NCBI GenBank assembly: GCA_963841965.1
Contig: CAWJES010000001.1
Span: 248,001 to 312,000, forward strand
Length of the DNA stretch: 64,000 bases
From: Palsa-459 sp963841965
Lineage (GTDB): Bacteria; Actinomycetota; Acidimicrobiia; Acidimicrobiales; RAAP-2
Direction of reading: 5' to 3'
Part shown: positions 45,705-53,355 of the stretch, piece by piece
How positions within the stretch are numbered: the first letter of the stretch is position 1
Layout: each line of letters opens with the position of its first letter
Notes under the pieces: model-generated
Databases searched by the model: none
Seen by the model: the letters and a program-made list of their open reading frames with translations, nothing else
Told to the model about the DNA's origin: nothing
Program-made: the position numbers and the translations under genes

Positions 45705-47239
45705 GGGGCGCCAGCGAGGAGTCCTCGCGCGACCCCGACGGCTGCGAGCACCCCCGCCGCCTTCGCATGGCACTCCTGGTCCTCGGCCGCGGGGTCCGAG
45801 TCGTAGACGATGCCGGCACCGGCCTGGACGGAACCGACACCGTCGGCGCCGACGACGAGCGTCCGAATCGCGATCGCCACGTCCATGTTCCCCTGCAGGT
45901 CGAGGTAGCCGACCACGCCGCCGTAGGCGCCGCGGCGGGTCGGCTCGAGCTCGCTGATGAGCTCCATCGCCCGCACCTTCGGTGCGCCCGAGAGCGTCCC
46001 AGCGGGCAGGGTCGCTCGCAGGACGTCGATCGGCCCCAACGCGTCCACGAGGACGCCGGACACCTGCGAGGTGAGGTGCATGATGTGGCTGTACCGCTCG
46101 ACCTGCATGTACTCGTCGACCTCGACGGTGCCGTAGCGGCTGACTCGGCCGACGTCGTTGCGACCGAGGTCCACGAGCATCACGTGCTCGGCGCGCTCCT
46201 TCGGGTGCTCCGCGAGCTCCGCCGCGAGGAGCTGATCCTGCTCATCGGTCCCGCCTCTCGGCCTCGAACCCGCGATCGGACGGGTCGTCACCCTCCCGTC
46301 GCGAACGCGCACGAGCGCCTCGGGCGACGAGCCGAGCACGGTGCAGTCGTCGAATCGGAGGAAGTACAGGTAGGGGCTCGGGTTGAGGACCCGAAGCGCC
46401 CGGTAGACGCTGAAGGGAGAGGCCCCGAGCTCGCAGTCGAACCGCTGCGAGAGCACCACCTGGAAGACGTCGCCGGCGACGATGTGCTCCTTGGCGACCT
46501 CGACGGCTGCGCGGAAGTCACCCGAGGAACGGTTCGCCACGGTCTCGACGGTCGGCAGCTCCTGTCGGGCAGGCAGTCTGAATGCCGGAAGGGCGCGGGC
46601 GCCGCCCAGCCGCTCCACCATCGAAGCCAGCTGATCGAGTGCGTTGGCGTACGCGGCGTCGAGGTCCTCGTCGCGAACGTCGGCAACCGAGACGTTCACG
46701 ATGACCGTCGCGCGTTGGCGCCAGTGGTCGAAGGCCACCAGCTCGCCGATGAGGTGGAACGCCGCGTCGGGCTGCCCGAGGTCGTCGCGGGCCGCTGGCG
46801 GGATCCGCTCCACCTCGCGGACGACGTCATACGCGAGCGAGCCGACGAGCCCGGCATGCAGCGGCGGGAGCCCTGCGATCGGCGGAGTCGCGTTCGCGGC
46901 GAGGAAGCGCTCCAGATACCCAAGCGCCCCCTCCCCAGGCACCGGTGCCGGCATGGCCCCGGAGACGGTCGCAGTCCCGTCGGCTCCGCGCACATAGGTC
47001 CCGAGGGGCCGCGACCCGACGAAGCTGTAGCGGCCCCACCGTTCGTCGCCCTCGGCGGATTCGAGGAGGAACCCCGGCTCCTCTCCGGCGAGCGCGCCGA
47101 AGGCGGCGACGGGCGTGAGCGTGTCGGCTATGAGTTCGATCGCAACCGGGACGATCGCGTGACTGCCAGCGAGGGACCGGAATTGGGGGGCGGTCGGGAA
47201 CACCCCGGCCAGGTCGACCGTCGGGGCGATGCCGGTCAC
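45701..47239 (-). CDS. trpE: Anthranilate synthase component I
   Basis: A 512-residue chorismate-utilising enzyme. The N-terminal domain has the tryptophan feedback site FLLESAEGDERWGRYSF. The catalytic domain shows GDVFQVVLSQRF, PSPYLYFLRFDDC, TRPIAGSRPRGGT, EHVMLVDLGRNDVGRV, GTLSGAPKVRAMELI and QAGAGIVYDSDPAAE. It makes anthranilate from chorismate with a glutamine amidotransferase (TrpG), which is not adjacent. The GTG at 47239 overlaps the groES-like stop by 4 bases. No leader peptide or attenuator is seen upstream. Confidence 0.95.
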   Translation of the reverse strand: MTGIAPTVDLAGVFPTAPQFRSLAGSHAIVPVAIELIADTLTPVAAFGALAGEEPGFLLESAEGDERWGRYSFVGSRPLGTYVRGADGTATVSGAMPAPVPGEGALGYLERFLAANATPPIAGLPPLHAGLVGSLAYDVVREVERIPPAARDDLGQPDAAFHLIGELVAFDHWRQRATVIVNVSVADVRDEDLDAAYANALDQLASMVERLGGARALPAFRLPARQELPTVETVANRSSGDFRAAVEVAKEHIVAGDVFQVVLSQRFDCELGASPFSVYRALRVLNPSPYLYFLRFDDCTVLGSSPEALVRVRDGRVTTRPIAGSRPRGGTDEQDQLLAAELAEHPKERAEHVMLVDLGRNDVGRVSRYGTVEVDEYMQVERYSHIMHLTSQVSGVLVDALGPIDVLRATLPAGTLSGAPKVRAMELISELEPTRRGAYGGVVGYLDLQGNMDVAIAIRTLVVGADGVGSVQAGAGIVYDSDPAAEDQECHAKAAGVLAAVGVARGLLAGAP

Positions 47240-47580
47240 AGGTAGAGGCCGGTCCCGGCGCCGTCGGGACGTGTCGCGACGGCGTGGATGTCACGTTCGC
47301 GGAGGATCACGAACTCCTCGCCGCGCAGCTCGACGTCGAACCGGTCCTCAGGGTTGTACAGCACCTCGTCACCGACCTTCACGGTCCGCACGTGCGGCCC
47401 GACGGCGACCGCCGTGGCCCACGCCAGACGGCGCGAGACCTGCGCAGTGGCCGGAATCAGGATGCCGGACCTCGAGCGGCGCTCGCCCTCGGGATCCCCG
47501 GGCCGGACGAGCACGCGGTCGAACAGGACGCTCAGGCCCTCGTGGGCGGTCCCCACCAGTGCGGGCTCAGTCTGTGTCAC
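47236..47580 (-). CDS. GroES-like co-chaperonin
   Basis: A 114-residue Cpn10-fold protein: an extended N-terminus, then LFDRVLVRPGDPEGERRSRSG in two pieces (LFDRVLVRPGD, RRSRSGILIPATAQ), VAVGPHVRTVKVGDEVLYNP and EEFVILRERDIHAV. The mobile loop lacks the usual IVLPDSAKEK-type sequence, and the first 18 residues have no counterpart in typical GroES. No groEL is nearby. It overlaps trpE by 4 bases, so it opens the trp operon. It may be a paralogue with a special client or a specialised role; this is inference. The start is GTG at 47580. Confidence 0.82.
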   Translation of the reverse strand: MTQTEPALVGTAHEGLSVLFDRVLVRPGDPEGERRSRSGILIPATAQVSRRLAWATAVAVGPHVRTVKVGDEVLYNPEDRFDVELRGEEFVILRERDIHAVATRPDGAGTGLYL

Positions 47581-47587
47581 CCTCCAG

Positions 47588-47593
47588 ACGGTA
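47588..47593 (-). promoter_or_regulatory. -10 box of leaderless promoter for the groES-like/trp operon (TACCGT)
   Basis: TACCGT on the minus strand, then CTGGAGG (7 bases), then the GTG at 47580. The GGAGG touches the start codon and is too close to act as a normal ribosome site, which favours a leaderless start. Confidence 0.45.
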
Positions 47594-47659
47594 TCGGACG
47601 CCGAGCAGGCCGGACGCAGCGGTGTTGTGGCGTCCGCGCGGGTCGGGCATCATCACGGG

Positions 47660-47851
47660 ATGCCTGGACGCGGCGAACTCGAGACCCTCGGGGCCAGCCT
47701 CGAGGAGATCCTGACGCGAGTGACGGCGCTCATCGAGACGGGCGACAGCTCCGCGTCGCGCGATGACGAGATCGACCTGGTCGCCATCGAACGCGGACTC
47801 GCGGCCACGCTGCGCAAGATCCGTCGGCTCGCCGCTCGCTCGGCGGGCTGA
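47660..47851 (+). CDS. Small hypothetical protein (63 aa)
   Basis: A 63-residue charged, helical-looking protein (LETLGASLEEILTRVTALIE, then AIERGLAATLRKIRRLAARS). No signal or membrane segment. I recognise no family. It is preceded by a 79-base gap to the groES-like gene and ends 2 bases from the convergent nth stop. Support is codon usage alone plus its filling of the only free space on this side, so it is less certain than its neighbours. Confidence 0.45.
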   Translation: MPGRGELETLGASLEEILTRVTALIETGDSSASRDDEIDLVAIERGLAATLRKIRRLAARSAG

Positions 47852-47852
47852 G

Positions 47853-48512
47853 TCAGAGACCCCGACGAGGGCACAGGTCCTCGAGCACGCACGCGTCGCA
47901 GCGCGGCCGCCGCGAGGCGCACGTCTCGCGGCCGTGCAGGATCAGTCGGATGCTGAACACACCCCACCGCTCCTCTGGCAGCGCCCTGCAGAGCGACCGC
48001 TCGATCGCCTCTGGGTCCTTCCCGCGGGAGAGATCCAGGCGGTGGCTCAGCCGCGCGACGTGCGTGTCCACCGGCAGGCCCGGCTGATCGAACGCGACGC
48101 TGCGCACGACGTTCGCGGTCTTCCGCCCGACGCCCGGGAGCGAGCACAGCGCCACACGCTCCACGGGGACCTCGCCATCGAACCGTTCGACCAGCGCAGC
48201 CGCGAGACCGTGGAGGTGTCTCGCCTTTGCGCGAAAGAAGCCCGTCGGGTAGATGATCCGCTCGATGTCCTCGAGCGGTGCGGCTGCCATCGCCTCGGGG
48301 TCAGGGAACCGCGCGAAGAGTCCGGGGGTGACCTCGTTGACGCGCTCGTCGGTGCATTGTGCCGAGAGCACCGTCGCGACGACGAGCTCGAACGCGTTGC
48401 GGTGCTGCAGGGCGCACAGGGAGTCGGCGGTCCCCGGGAACCGATGCTCGAGGCGGGCGGCGACCTCGTTGATGCGCTCCGCCGCGGACATCGGCAGGGC
48501 TGGCGTGCGCAC
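47853..48512 (-). CDS. nth: Endonuclease III (DNA glycosylase/AP lyase)
   Basis: A 219-residue HhH-GPD protein. The hairpin motif is LPGVGRKTANVV with catalytic Lys131, and the catalytic Asp149 is in LPVDTHVARLSHRL. Four cysteines (198, 205, 208, 214) show the C-x6-C-x2-C-x5-C pattern of the 4Fe-4S loop. It removes oxidised pyrimidines and cleaves abasic sites. The GTG at 48512 is chosen because TACCCT lies exactly 6 bases upstream; an in-frame ATG at 48491 is possible. It is divergent from mshD with only 37 bases between starts. Confidence 0.95.
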   Translation of the reverse strand: MRTPALPMSAAERINEVAARLEHRFPGTADSLCALQHRNAFELVVATVLSAQCTDERVNEVTPGLFARFPDPEAMAAAPLEDIERIIYPTGFFRAKARHLHGLAAALVERFDGEVPVERVALCSLPGVGRKTANVVRSVAFDQPGLPVDTHVARLSHRLDLSRGKDPEAIERSLCRALPEERWGVFSIRLILHGRETCASRRPRCDACVLEDLCPRRGL

Positions 48513-48518
48513 CGACGA

Positions 48519-48524
48519 AGGGTA
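48519..48524 (-). promoter_or_regulatory. -10 box of leaderless nth promoter (TACCCT)
   Basis: TACCCT on the minus strand, then 6 bases, then the GTG at 48512. It shares a 37-base intergenic space with the mshD promoter. Confidence 0.5.
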
Positions 48525-48537
48525 CCGACTCGCTCAG

Positions 48538-48543
48538 TAGGCT
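48538..48543 (+). promoter_or_regulatory. -10 box of leaderless mshD promoter (TAGGCT)
   Basis: TAGGCT, then CAAGCC, then the GTG at 48550. Spacing is exactly 6. It is back to back with the nth -10 box, 13 bases apart. Confidence 0.5.
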
Positions 48544-48549
48544 CAAGCC

Positions 48550-49411
48550 GTGACGCGATCGTGGAGTGTCCTCGACGCGCTCAGCGTGCCCGACCGGACC
48601 GATGTCGACGACTTCCTCGCTCGCATCGCCCGGGCGCACGGCGAGGCCCTCACCGCGGACCAGCGCGCTCGCCTCGCCGGGCCGGCGCAGGTCCGCCATG
48701 TCCTGCGCAGGCAGGCCAGCGGCTCGCTCAGCGGCTACGCGCTCCTCGTGGACGGAGCCGGTCATCGATGCCGAGGCCGCATTCGGGACCTACGACGCCG
48801 ACCTGGCCCAGACCCTCGAGGGACTCGGCAAGCCCGTCGCGCTCTGGGTCCGCGAGGTCACCGACGACCAGGACGCCGTGCTGGCATCCCGGGGCTGGCG
48901 GAGGACGCGCTCCCTCCTGCTGCTCGGACGCCCCCTGCCCGCCCCGTCGCCGGACGCCACGGTCCTCGACGTCCGGAGCTTCAGGCCCGGGATCGACGAC
49001 GAGGAGTGGATCGCGGAGAACAACGCCGCCTTCGCGACGCATCCGACCCAGGGCTCGATGACCCTCGGTCGCCTCCGGGCGATCATGCGCGAGCCGTGGT
49101 TCGATCCCGAAGGGTTCCTCCTCTTCTTCGACGGGGGCGATCTCGTCGCGTCCTGCTGGACCAAGATCTTCCGACGCGGAGATGTCGACGAGGGCGAGAT
49201 CTTCGTGATCTCGGTCGCACCGAGCGGACAGGGGCGCGGTCTCGGCAGGCTTGCCGTCCTCAGCGGACTCGACCATCTCGCACGGCGCGGCGTGGGGGAC
49301 GCCGAGCTGTACGTCGAGGACTCGAACGCGGGCGCCATACGCCTCTACGCATCGCTCGGCTTCACGTTCAGGTCACGGGACGCCGAGTACCGCTTCGATC
49401 CGGCCCGCTAG
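48550..49411 (+). CDS. mshD: Mycothiol synthase, tandem GNAT (one frame break)
   Basis: About 286 residues after repair. The N-terminal GNAT half ends in VIDAEAAFGTYDADLAQTLE. The C-terminal GNAT half has VRSFRPGIDDEEWIAENNAAF, FDPEGFLLFFDGGDLVAS, IFVISVAPSGQGRGLGRLAV and LYVEDSNAGAIRLYASLGF, the strongest MshD signature. MshD acetylates Cys-GlcN-Ins to mycothiol, the actinobacterial low-mass thiol. The frame slips at 48760-48761; removing one G turns VDGAGHR into VDEPVIDAEA and makes the length whole. Ends convergent with the VIT1-like gene, overlapping by 4 bases. Other msh genes are outside the window. Confidence 0.88.
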
Positions 49412-50100
49412 CCCGCTCCCACGGCGTGGCCGATCGCATAGGTCACGGCCGCTGCGACCGCGGCGAAGCCGAGGGACCGCAGCGCGCTGAACACCTTGCT
49501 CCTGCCCGTGAACGAGCCGAGCAGGGCGCCCACGGTGAGCAGCGCGACGGCCGTCAGACCGATCGACCACGCGACCGCCGCCGTCCCGCCGCCGATCAGC
49601 CACGGCACGAGCGGGATGAACGCGCCGACGGCGAAGGCCAAGAACGACGATACCGCCGAGATCACCGGCGACCCGAGCGAGTCTGGATCCACCCCGAACT
49701 CCTCGCGCGCGTGGACCTCGAGCGCGAGCTCGGGGTTCTGCATGATGTCCGTCGCCACCTGCCGTGCGAGCTCGGGCCGCATCCCCTTGCTCACGTAGTT
49801 GTTGACGAGCTCCTCGGTCTCCATCTCCGGGTCCTCCGCCAGCGCCCTGCGCTCGACGCGAAGGTCCCGCTCGAACAGCTCGCGCTGGGCGCGCATCGAG
49901 ATGTACTCGCCCGACGCCATGGAGAATGCGCCGGCGACGAGGCCGGCGAGACCCGCGAGGCGGACGACGTCCGCGGAGGGATGGGCGCCGGCGAACCCGA
50001 GGATCAGCGAGACGTTCGTGACCAGGCCGTCGGCGATCCCGAAGACCGCTGCCCGGACGCCGCCGCTGCTGATGTCACGATGCTCCTCTTCGTGCGGCAC
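49408..50100 (-). CDS. VIT1/CCC1-family iron/manganese transporter
   Basis: A 230-residue membrane protein. The first helix region has AAVFGIADGLVTNVSLILGF, followed by GAFSMASGEYISMRAQRELF, both typical of VIT1/CCC1. A central cytoplasmic Glu-rich segment (EDPEMETEELVNNYV, EFGVDPDSLGSP) forms the metal-binding region, and three helices follow. These proteins export or sequester Fe2+ or Mn2+. The GTG at 50100 has TACTGT exactly 6 bases upstream. It is divergent from the MaoC-like gene. Confidence 0.88.
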   Translation of the reverse strand: MPHEEEHRDISSGGVRAAVFGIADGLVTNVSLILGFAGAHPSADVVRLAGLAGLVAGAFSMASGEYISMRAQRELFERDLRVERRALAEDPEMETEELVNNYVSKGMRPELARQVATDIMQNPELALEVHAREEFGVDPDSLGSPVISAVSSFLAFAVGAFIPLVPWLIGGGTAAVAWSIGLTAVALLTVGALLGSFTGRSKVFSALRSLGFAAVAAAVTYAIGHAVGAG

Positions 50101-50106
50101 AGACGC

Positions 50107-50112
50107 ACAGTA
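50107..50112 (-). promoter_or_regulatory. -10 box of leaderless VIT1-like promoter (TACTGT)
   Basis: TACTGT on the minus strand, then GCGTCT, then the GTG at 50100. Spacing is exactly 6. Confidence 0.5.
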
Positions 50113-50152
50113 CCGGGGAGCGGCGTCCGTCGAGGATGGGGGGCGCCCACGG

Positions 50153-50158
50153 TACGAT
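50153..50158 (+). promoter_or_regulatory. -10 box for the MaoC-menG-menF operon (TACGAT)
   Basis: TACGAT lies 26 bases before the ATG at 50185 and ahead of an AAAGGA ribosome site, giving a conventional short leader. It contrasts with the leaderless neighbour on the other strand. Confidence 0.45.
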
Positions 50159-50184
50159 GAGGCGAAACGCGAAAGGACGGTGCT

Positions 50185-50640
50185 ATGGCCACGACCATCG
50201 GCAGCATCGAGGAGCTCTCCCTGCACGTCGACAAGCACCTGGGCTGGTCCGACTGGATGACCGTGACCCAGGATCGGGTCAACCTCTTCGCGGACGCCAC
50301 CGGCGACCACCAGTGGATCCACATCGATCCCGAACGCGCGAAGGACGGTCCCTTTGGCGGGCCGATCGCCCACGGGTATCTCACCTTGTCGCTCGTCCCG
50401 GTGCTCCTGGGCAGCGTCCTGCAGGTCCAGGGCGTCCGGATGGGCGTCAACTACGGCACGAACAAGGTCCGATTCCCGTCCCCCGTGCACGTCGGGTCAG
50501 ACATCCGCCTCGGCGCCACCCTCGCCGAGTTCACCGAGATCCCCGGCGGGTGTCAGGCCGCGGTCGACGTCACCATCGAGGAGCGCGGCGCGGCAAAGCC
50601 CTCGTGCGTGGCGCAGCTCGTCTTTCGCTACTACGCGTGA
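50185..50640 (+). CDS. MaoC-fold (hot-dog) dehydratase, NodN/HtdZ-like
   Basis: A 151-residue hot-dog protein. The hydratase motif reads FADATGDHQWIHIDPERA with catalytic Asp and His, followed by GPFGGPIAHGYLTLSL. Similar proteins (for example Rv0130/HtdZ) hydrate enoyl-CoA or enoyl thioesters. It stands 4 bases ahead of menG in an apparent operon with menF, but no menaquinone step is known to need it. The ATG at 50185 has AAAGGA upstream. Confidence 0.9.
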   Translation: MATTIGSIEELSLHVDKHLGWSDWMTVTQDRVNLFADATGDHQWIHIDPERAKDGPFGGPIAHGYLTLSLVPVLLGSVLQVQGVRMGVNYGTNKVRFPSPVHVGSDIRLGATLAEFTEIPGGCQAAVDVTIEERGAAKPSCVAQLVFRYYA

Positions 50641-50644
50641 CGCC

Positions 50645-51358
50645 GTGACGCCCCCGCTCACCGCCGGTGAGCTCCCGGTCGGCGAGGAGAAGACCCGACG
50701 GGTCCGCGAGATGTTCGACACCATCGCACCGCGGTACGAGGTCGTCAACCGGATCGTCACCTTCGGCCTCGATGGCCTCTGGCGGCGCCGGGCGGTCCGG
50801 TCGCTCGGCCTTCCGCCGCGCAGCCTCGTGCTCGACATCGCCTCGGGGACCGGTGACCTCTGCATCGAGTCCACCCGCCAGGGGCTGGTGGCGGTGGGCC
50901 TCGACCTCTCGTACGGCATGCTCGCCGCCGGGCCGCCAGACACGCCGCGCATCCAGTGCGACGCGGCGGCGCTGCCGATACCCACGGCCTCGGCAGACGG
51001 CGTGGTCTCGGGATACGGGCTGCGGAACTTCACTGACCTGCAGGGATGCCTCGACGAGATGGCCCGCGTGCTGCGGCCCGGCGGACGCGTCGCCCTCCTC
51101 GAGGTGTGCGAGCCCGAGGGCACGGTGTATCGCGCTGGATTCTCCTTGTGGTTCAACAATGTGGTCCCGCTGATCGGCGGGATACTCTCGGATGCTGACG
51201 CATACCGGTACCTCCCCAAGTCCGTCGCATATCTCCCGGACGCAGCGGAACTGCGGGCCATGCTCGTCGCTGCCGGGTTCTCCGGGGTCAACCGCCACCT
51301 TCTCAACGGCGGCCTCAGCCAGCTGTACACCGCGACGCGGGCGGGCGGGGCACCGTGA
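50645..51358 (+). CDS. menG: Demethylmenaquinone methyltransferase
   Basis: A 237-residue UbiE/MenG family methyltransferase. Motifs are REMFDTIAPRYEVVNRIVTFG near the N-terminus (shown from MFDTIAPRYEVVN), LVLDIASGTGDLCIE (SAM motif I), VVSGYGLRNFTDL, VLRPGGRVALLEVCEPEG and the C-terminal YRYLPKSVAYLPDAAEL. It methylates demethylmenaquinone in the last step of menaquinone synthesis. The GTG at 50645 follows the MaoC gene by 4 bases and its stop overlaps the menF start by 4. Confidence 0.94.
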   Translation: MTPPLTAGELPVGEEKTRRVREMFDTIAPRYEVVNRIVTFGLDGLWRRRAVRSLGLPPRSLVLDIASGTGDLCIESTRQGLVAVGLDLSYGMLAAGPPDTPRIQCDAAALPIPTASADGVVSGYGLRNFTDLQGCLDEMARVLRPGGRVALLEVCEPEGTVYRAGFSLWFNNVVPLIGGILSDADAYRYLPKSVAYLPDAAELRAMLVAAGFSGVNRHLLNGGLSQLYTATRAGGAP

Positions 51359-52629
51359 CGATGCTCCGGGCACGACGCGAGAAGCTCGCGCTCCCCGACC
51401 CCTCGGTCCTCGAGGGCGTCTGGATGGCCGCCGCACGCGCTGGAATCCTGCACGACTCGCGCGAGGTCGTCCTCGCGGGCCTCGGATCAGCCCTCGTCAT
51501 CGACCTGCCCGACGGTCTGGCGGCCGCAGCGGCTCCCGCTGCGCTCGCTGGCGTGCTCGCCGGCGTCGCCCTCGACGGACCGGACGGCCCGGGCGGCACG
51601 GGGGTCGTCGCGTTCGGCGCACTGCCGTTCGACCCCCTCGAACCCGGCCGGCTCGTCCTACCCGAGGTCCTCATCGGCTGGCGCCCCGCGGAGCAAGCCG
51701 TATGGGTGACCCAGGTCCGCGCCGACGGCGCCTTCGCTGACGCCGCCGCGCTGCTTGCCGGAGTGAGCGCTCAGGCAGCGGCATCCCCGCAGCGGTCCGA
51801 CCCCGGCCCGCTCAGCTATCAGCCATCTGGCGATGGCTACACGAGCGAAGTCGGCGCCTGCATCGAGCAGATCCGCCTCGGCGACGTCGACAAGGTGGTC
51901 CTGGCACGCAAGGTCCACGGGGAAGCCGCCGAGGCCATCGACACGTCTGCGCTCCTCGCGACGCTGCGCGCACGTGAGCCGAGCTGCACGCTGTACGCCC
52001 ACCAGCTGGGCCGCGCCCGTTACGTCGGCGCCAGCCCCGAGCTGCTGGTCGCCACCTCGGGCGGGGCGGTCCACGCCCACCCGCTCGCGGGCACCGTCGC
52101 GCTCGTCGGCGCACCGAGCGACGCGGAGCGGATCGCCTGGCTCGAGGGGTCCGACAAGAACCGATGGGAGCACGACGTCATGGTGGACGACATCGTGACC
52201 CGGCTCTCGCCGCTCTGCGACACGATCGCGGTTCCCGACGCCCCCTCGATCGTCGCGCTCTCAACGATCGCCCACCTCGGCACCTGGATCGACGGCAAGC
52301 TGCGGGGCCCCGCCGGGCCCGATGCCGCACTGCGCGTCCTCGCCGCGATCCATCCGACCCCAGCGGTCGGTGGCGTGCCCCGCGACGCGGCGCTACGGAT
52401 CCTCGCGGCGCTCGAGGGCGAGTCGAGAGGTCCCTACGCGGGTCCCGTCGGTTGGATCGACGCGGACGGCACGTCCGAGTGGACCCTCGGGATCCGCGGG
52501 ATCCTCGTCGAGGGTGCGGCGTTCTCCGTGTGGGCGGGGGCCGGGATCGTGTCCGATTCGGATCCCGGCGAGGAGCTCGCCGAGACCCAGGTCAAGCTCG
52601 AGTCAGTGCTTCGCGCCTTCGACTCGTGA
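51355..52629 (+). CDS. menF: Isochorismate synthase
   Basis: A 424-residue chorismate-binding enzyme of the MenF/EntC family. It has VDKVVLARKVHGEA, YVGASPELLV, HAHPLAGTVALVG, EHDVMVDDIVTRLSP, HPTPAVGGVPRDAAL, GPYAGPVGWIDADG and WAGAGIVSDSDPGEELAET. The Lys in KVVLARK and the Glu in SPELL are the expected catalytic positions. It makes isochorismate for menaquinone. TrpE in the same window is longer and carries a tryptophan site, so the two are distinct. The 3' end overlaps the GT2 gene on the other strand by 27 bases. Confidence 0.92.
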   Translation: MTMLRARREKLALPDPSVLEGVWMAAARAGILHDSREVVLAGLGSALVIDLPDGLAAAAAPAALAGVLAGVALDGPDGPGGTGVVAFGALPFDPLEPGRLVLPEVLIGWRPAEQAVWVTQVRADGAFADAAALLAGVSAQAAASPQRSDPGPLSYQPSGDGYTSEVGACIEQIRLGDVDKVVLARKVHGEAAEAIDTSALLATLRAREPSCTLYAHQLGRARYVGASPELLVATSGGAVHAHPLAGTVALVGAPSDAERIAWLEGSDKNRWEHDVMVDDIVTRLSPLCDTIAVPDAPSIVALSTIAHLGTWIDGKLRGPAGPDAALRVLAAIHPTPAVGGVPRDAALRILAALEGESRGPYAGPVGWIDADGTSEWTLGIRGILVEGAAFSVWAGAGIVSDSDPGEELAETQVKLESVLRAFDS

Positions 52630-53343
52630 CGCGAGCCAGCGCACCGGGCGCTGCAGCGCCCACCACGTGACGAGCGCCAGCGCCTCGACGACGATCGCCG
52701 ACGACATCTTGGACGTGCCGCGCGCCCGGTCGACGAAGGTGATCGGCACCTCCTCGATGGTCGCCCCCACCTGGCGAGCCCGGTACGTCATCTCGATCTG
52801 GAACGTGTAGCCCTCGGCCTCGACCGTGGTGTAGTCCATCTTCACGAGCGCGCTGGCCCGGTAGACGCGGAATCCGGCAGTCGAGTCAGAGACCCTGAGC
52901 CCGAGGAGGAGCGAGGCGTAGATGTTCCCTCCCCGAGAGAGGGCGAGCCGGGCGAGCGGCCAGTTCGGGACGGCGGCACCCGCGACGTAGCGAGAGCCGA
53001 TGACGACCTCCGCGCGCTCGCTCGCCGCGAGCAGGGAGGGCAGCGCTGCGGGGTCGTGCGAGAAGTCGGCGTCCATCTCGACGAACGCGTCGTAGCCGCG
53101 CTCGAGCCCCCAGGTGAATCCCGCCCGGTAGGCCCTGCCGAGCCCGGACTTGCCGTCGCGCTTGAGCACCGACACCTGCCCGAGCCGCGCCCCCGCCTCC
53201 TCGGCGAGCTTGGCCGTGCCGTCGGGGCTCGAGTCGTCGACGATCAGCAGGTCGACCTCGGGCACCGACGCGCGGACGGCCTCGATGATCTCCACAACGT
53301 TCTCGGCCTCGTTGTAGGTGGGGATGACGACCAGCGTCCGCAT
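52603..53343 (-). CDS. Polyprenol-phosphate mannosyltransferase-like GT2
   Basis: A 246-residue GT-A enzyme. The N-terminus VVIPTYNEAENVVEII, LLIVDDSSPDGT, KSGLGRAYRAGFTWGL, the metal motif VEMDADFSHDPA, and the end FVDRARGTSKMS all match dolichol/polyprenol-phosphate mannose synthases (Ppm1 domain 2). It makes the lipid-linked sugar donor for GT-C enzymes such as those at 14-27 kb. No fused Lnt domain. The ATG at 53343 has TAGGAT 6 bases upstream, so leaderless. Confidence 0.9.
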   Translation of the reverse strand: MRTLVVIPTYNEAENVVEIIEAVRASVPEVDLLIVDDSSPDGTAKLAEEAGARLGQVSVLKRDGKSGLGRAYRAGFTWGLERGYDAFVEMDADFSHDPAALPSLLAASERAEVVIGSRYVAGAAVPNWPLARLALSRGGNIYASLLLGLRVSDSTAGFRVYRASALVKMDYTTVEAEGYTFQIEMTYRARQVGATIEEVPITFVDRARGTSKMSSAIVVEALALVTWWALQRPVRWLASRVEGAKH

Positions 53344-53349
53344 CCCGGA

Positions 53350-53355
53350 ATCCTA
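53350..53355 (-). promoter_or_regulatory. -10 box of leaderless GT2 promoter (TAGGAT)
   Basis: TAGGAT on the minus strand, then TCCGGG, then the ATG at 53343. Its first three bases are the TAG stop codon of the upstream AI-2E-family gene. Confidence 0.5.
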
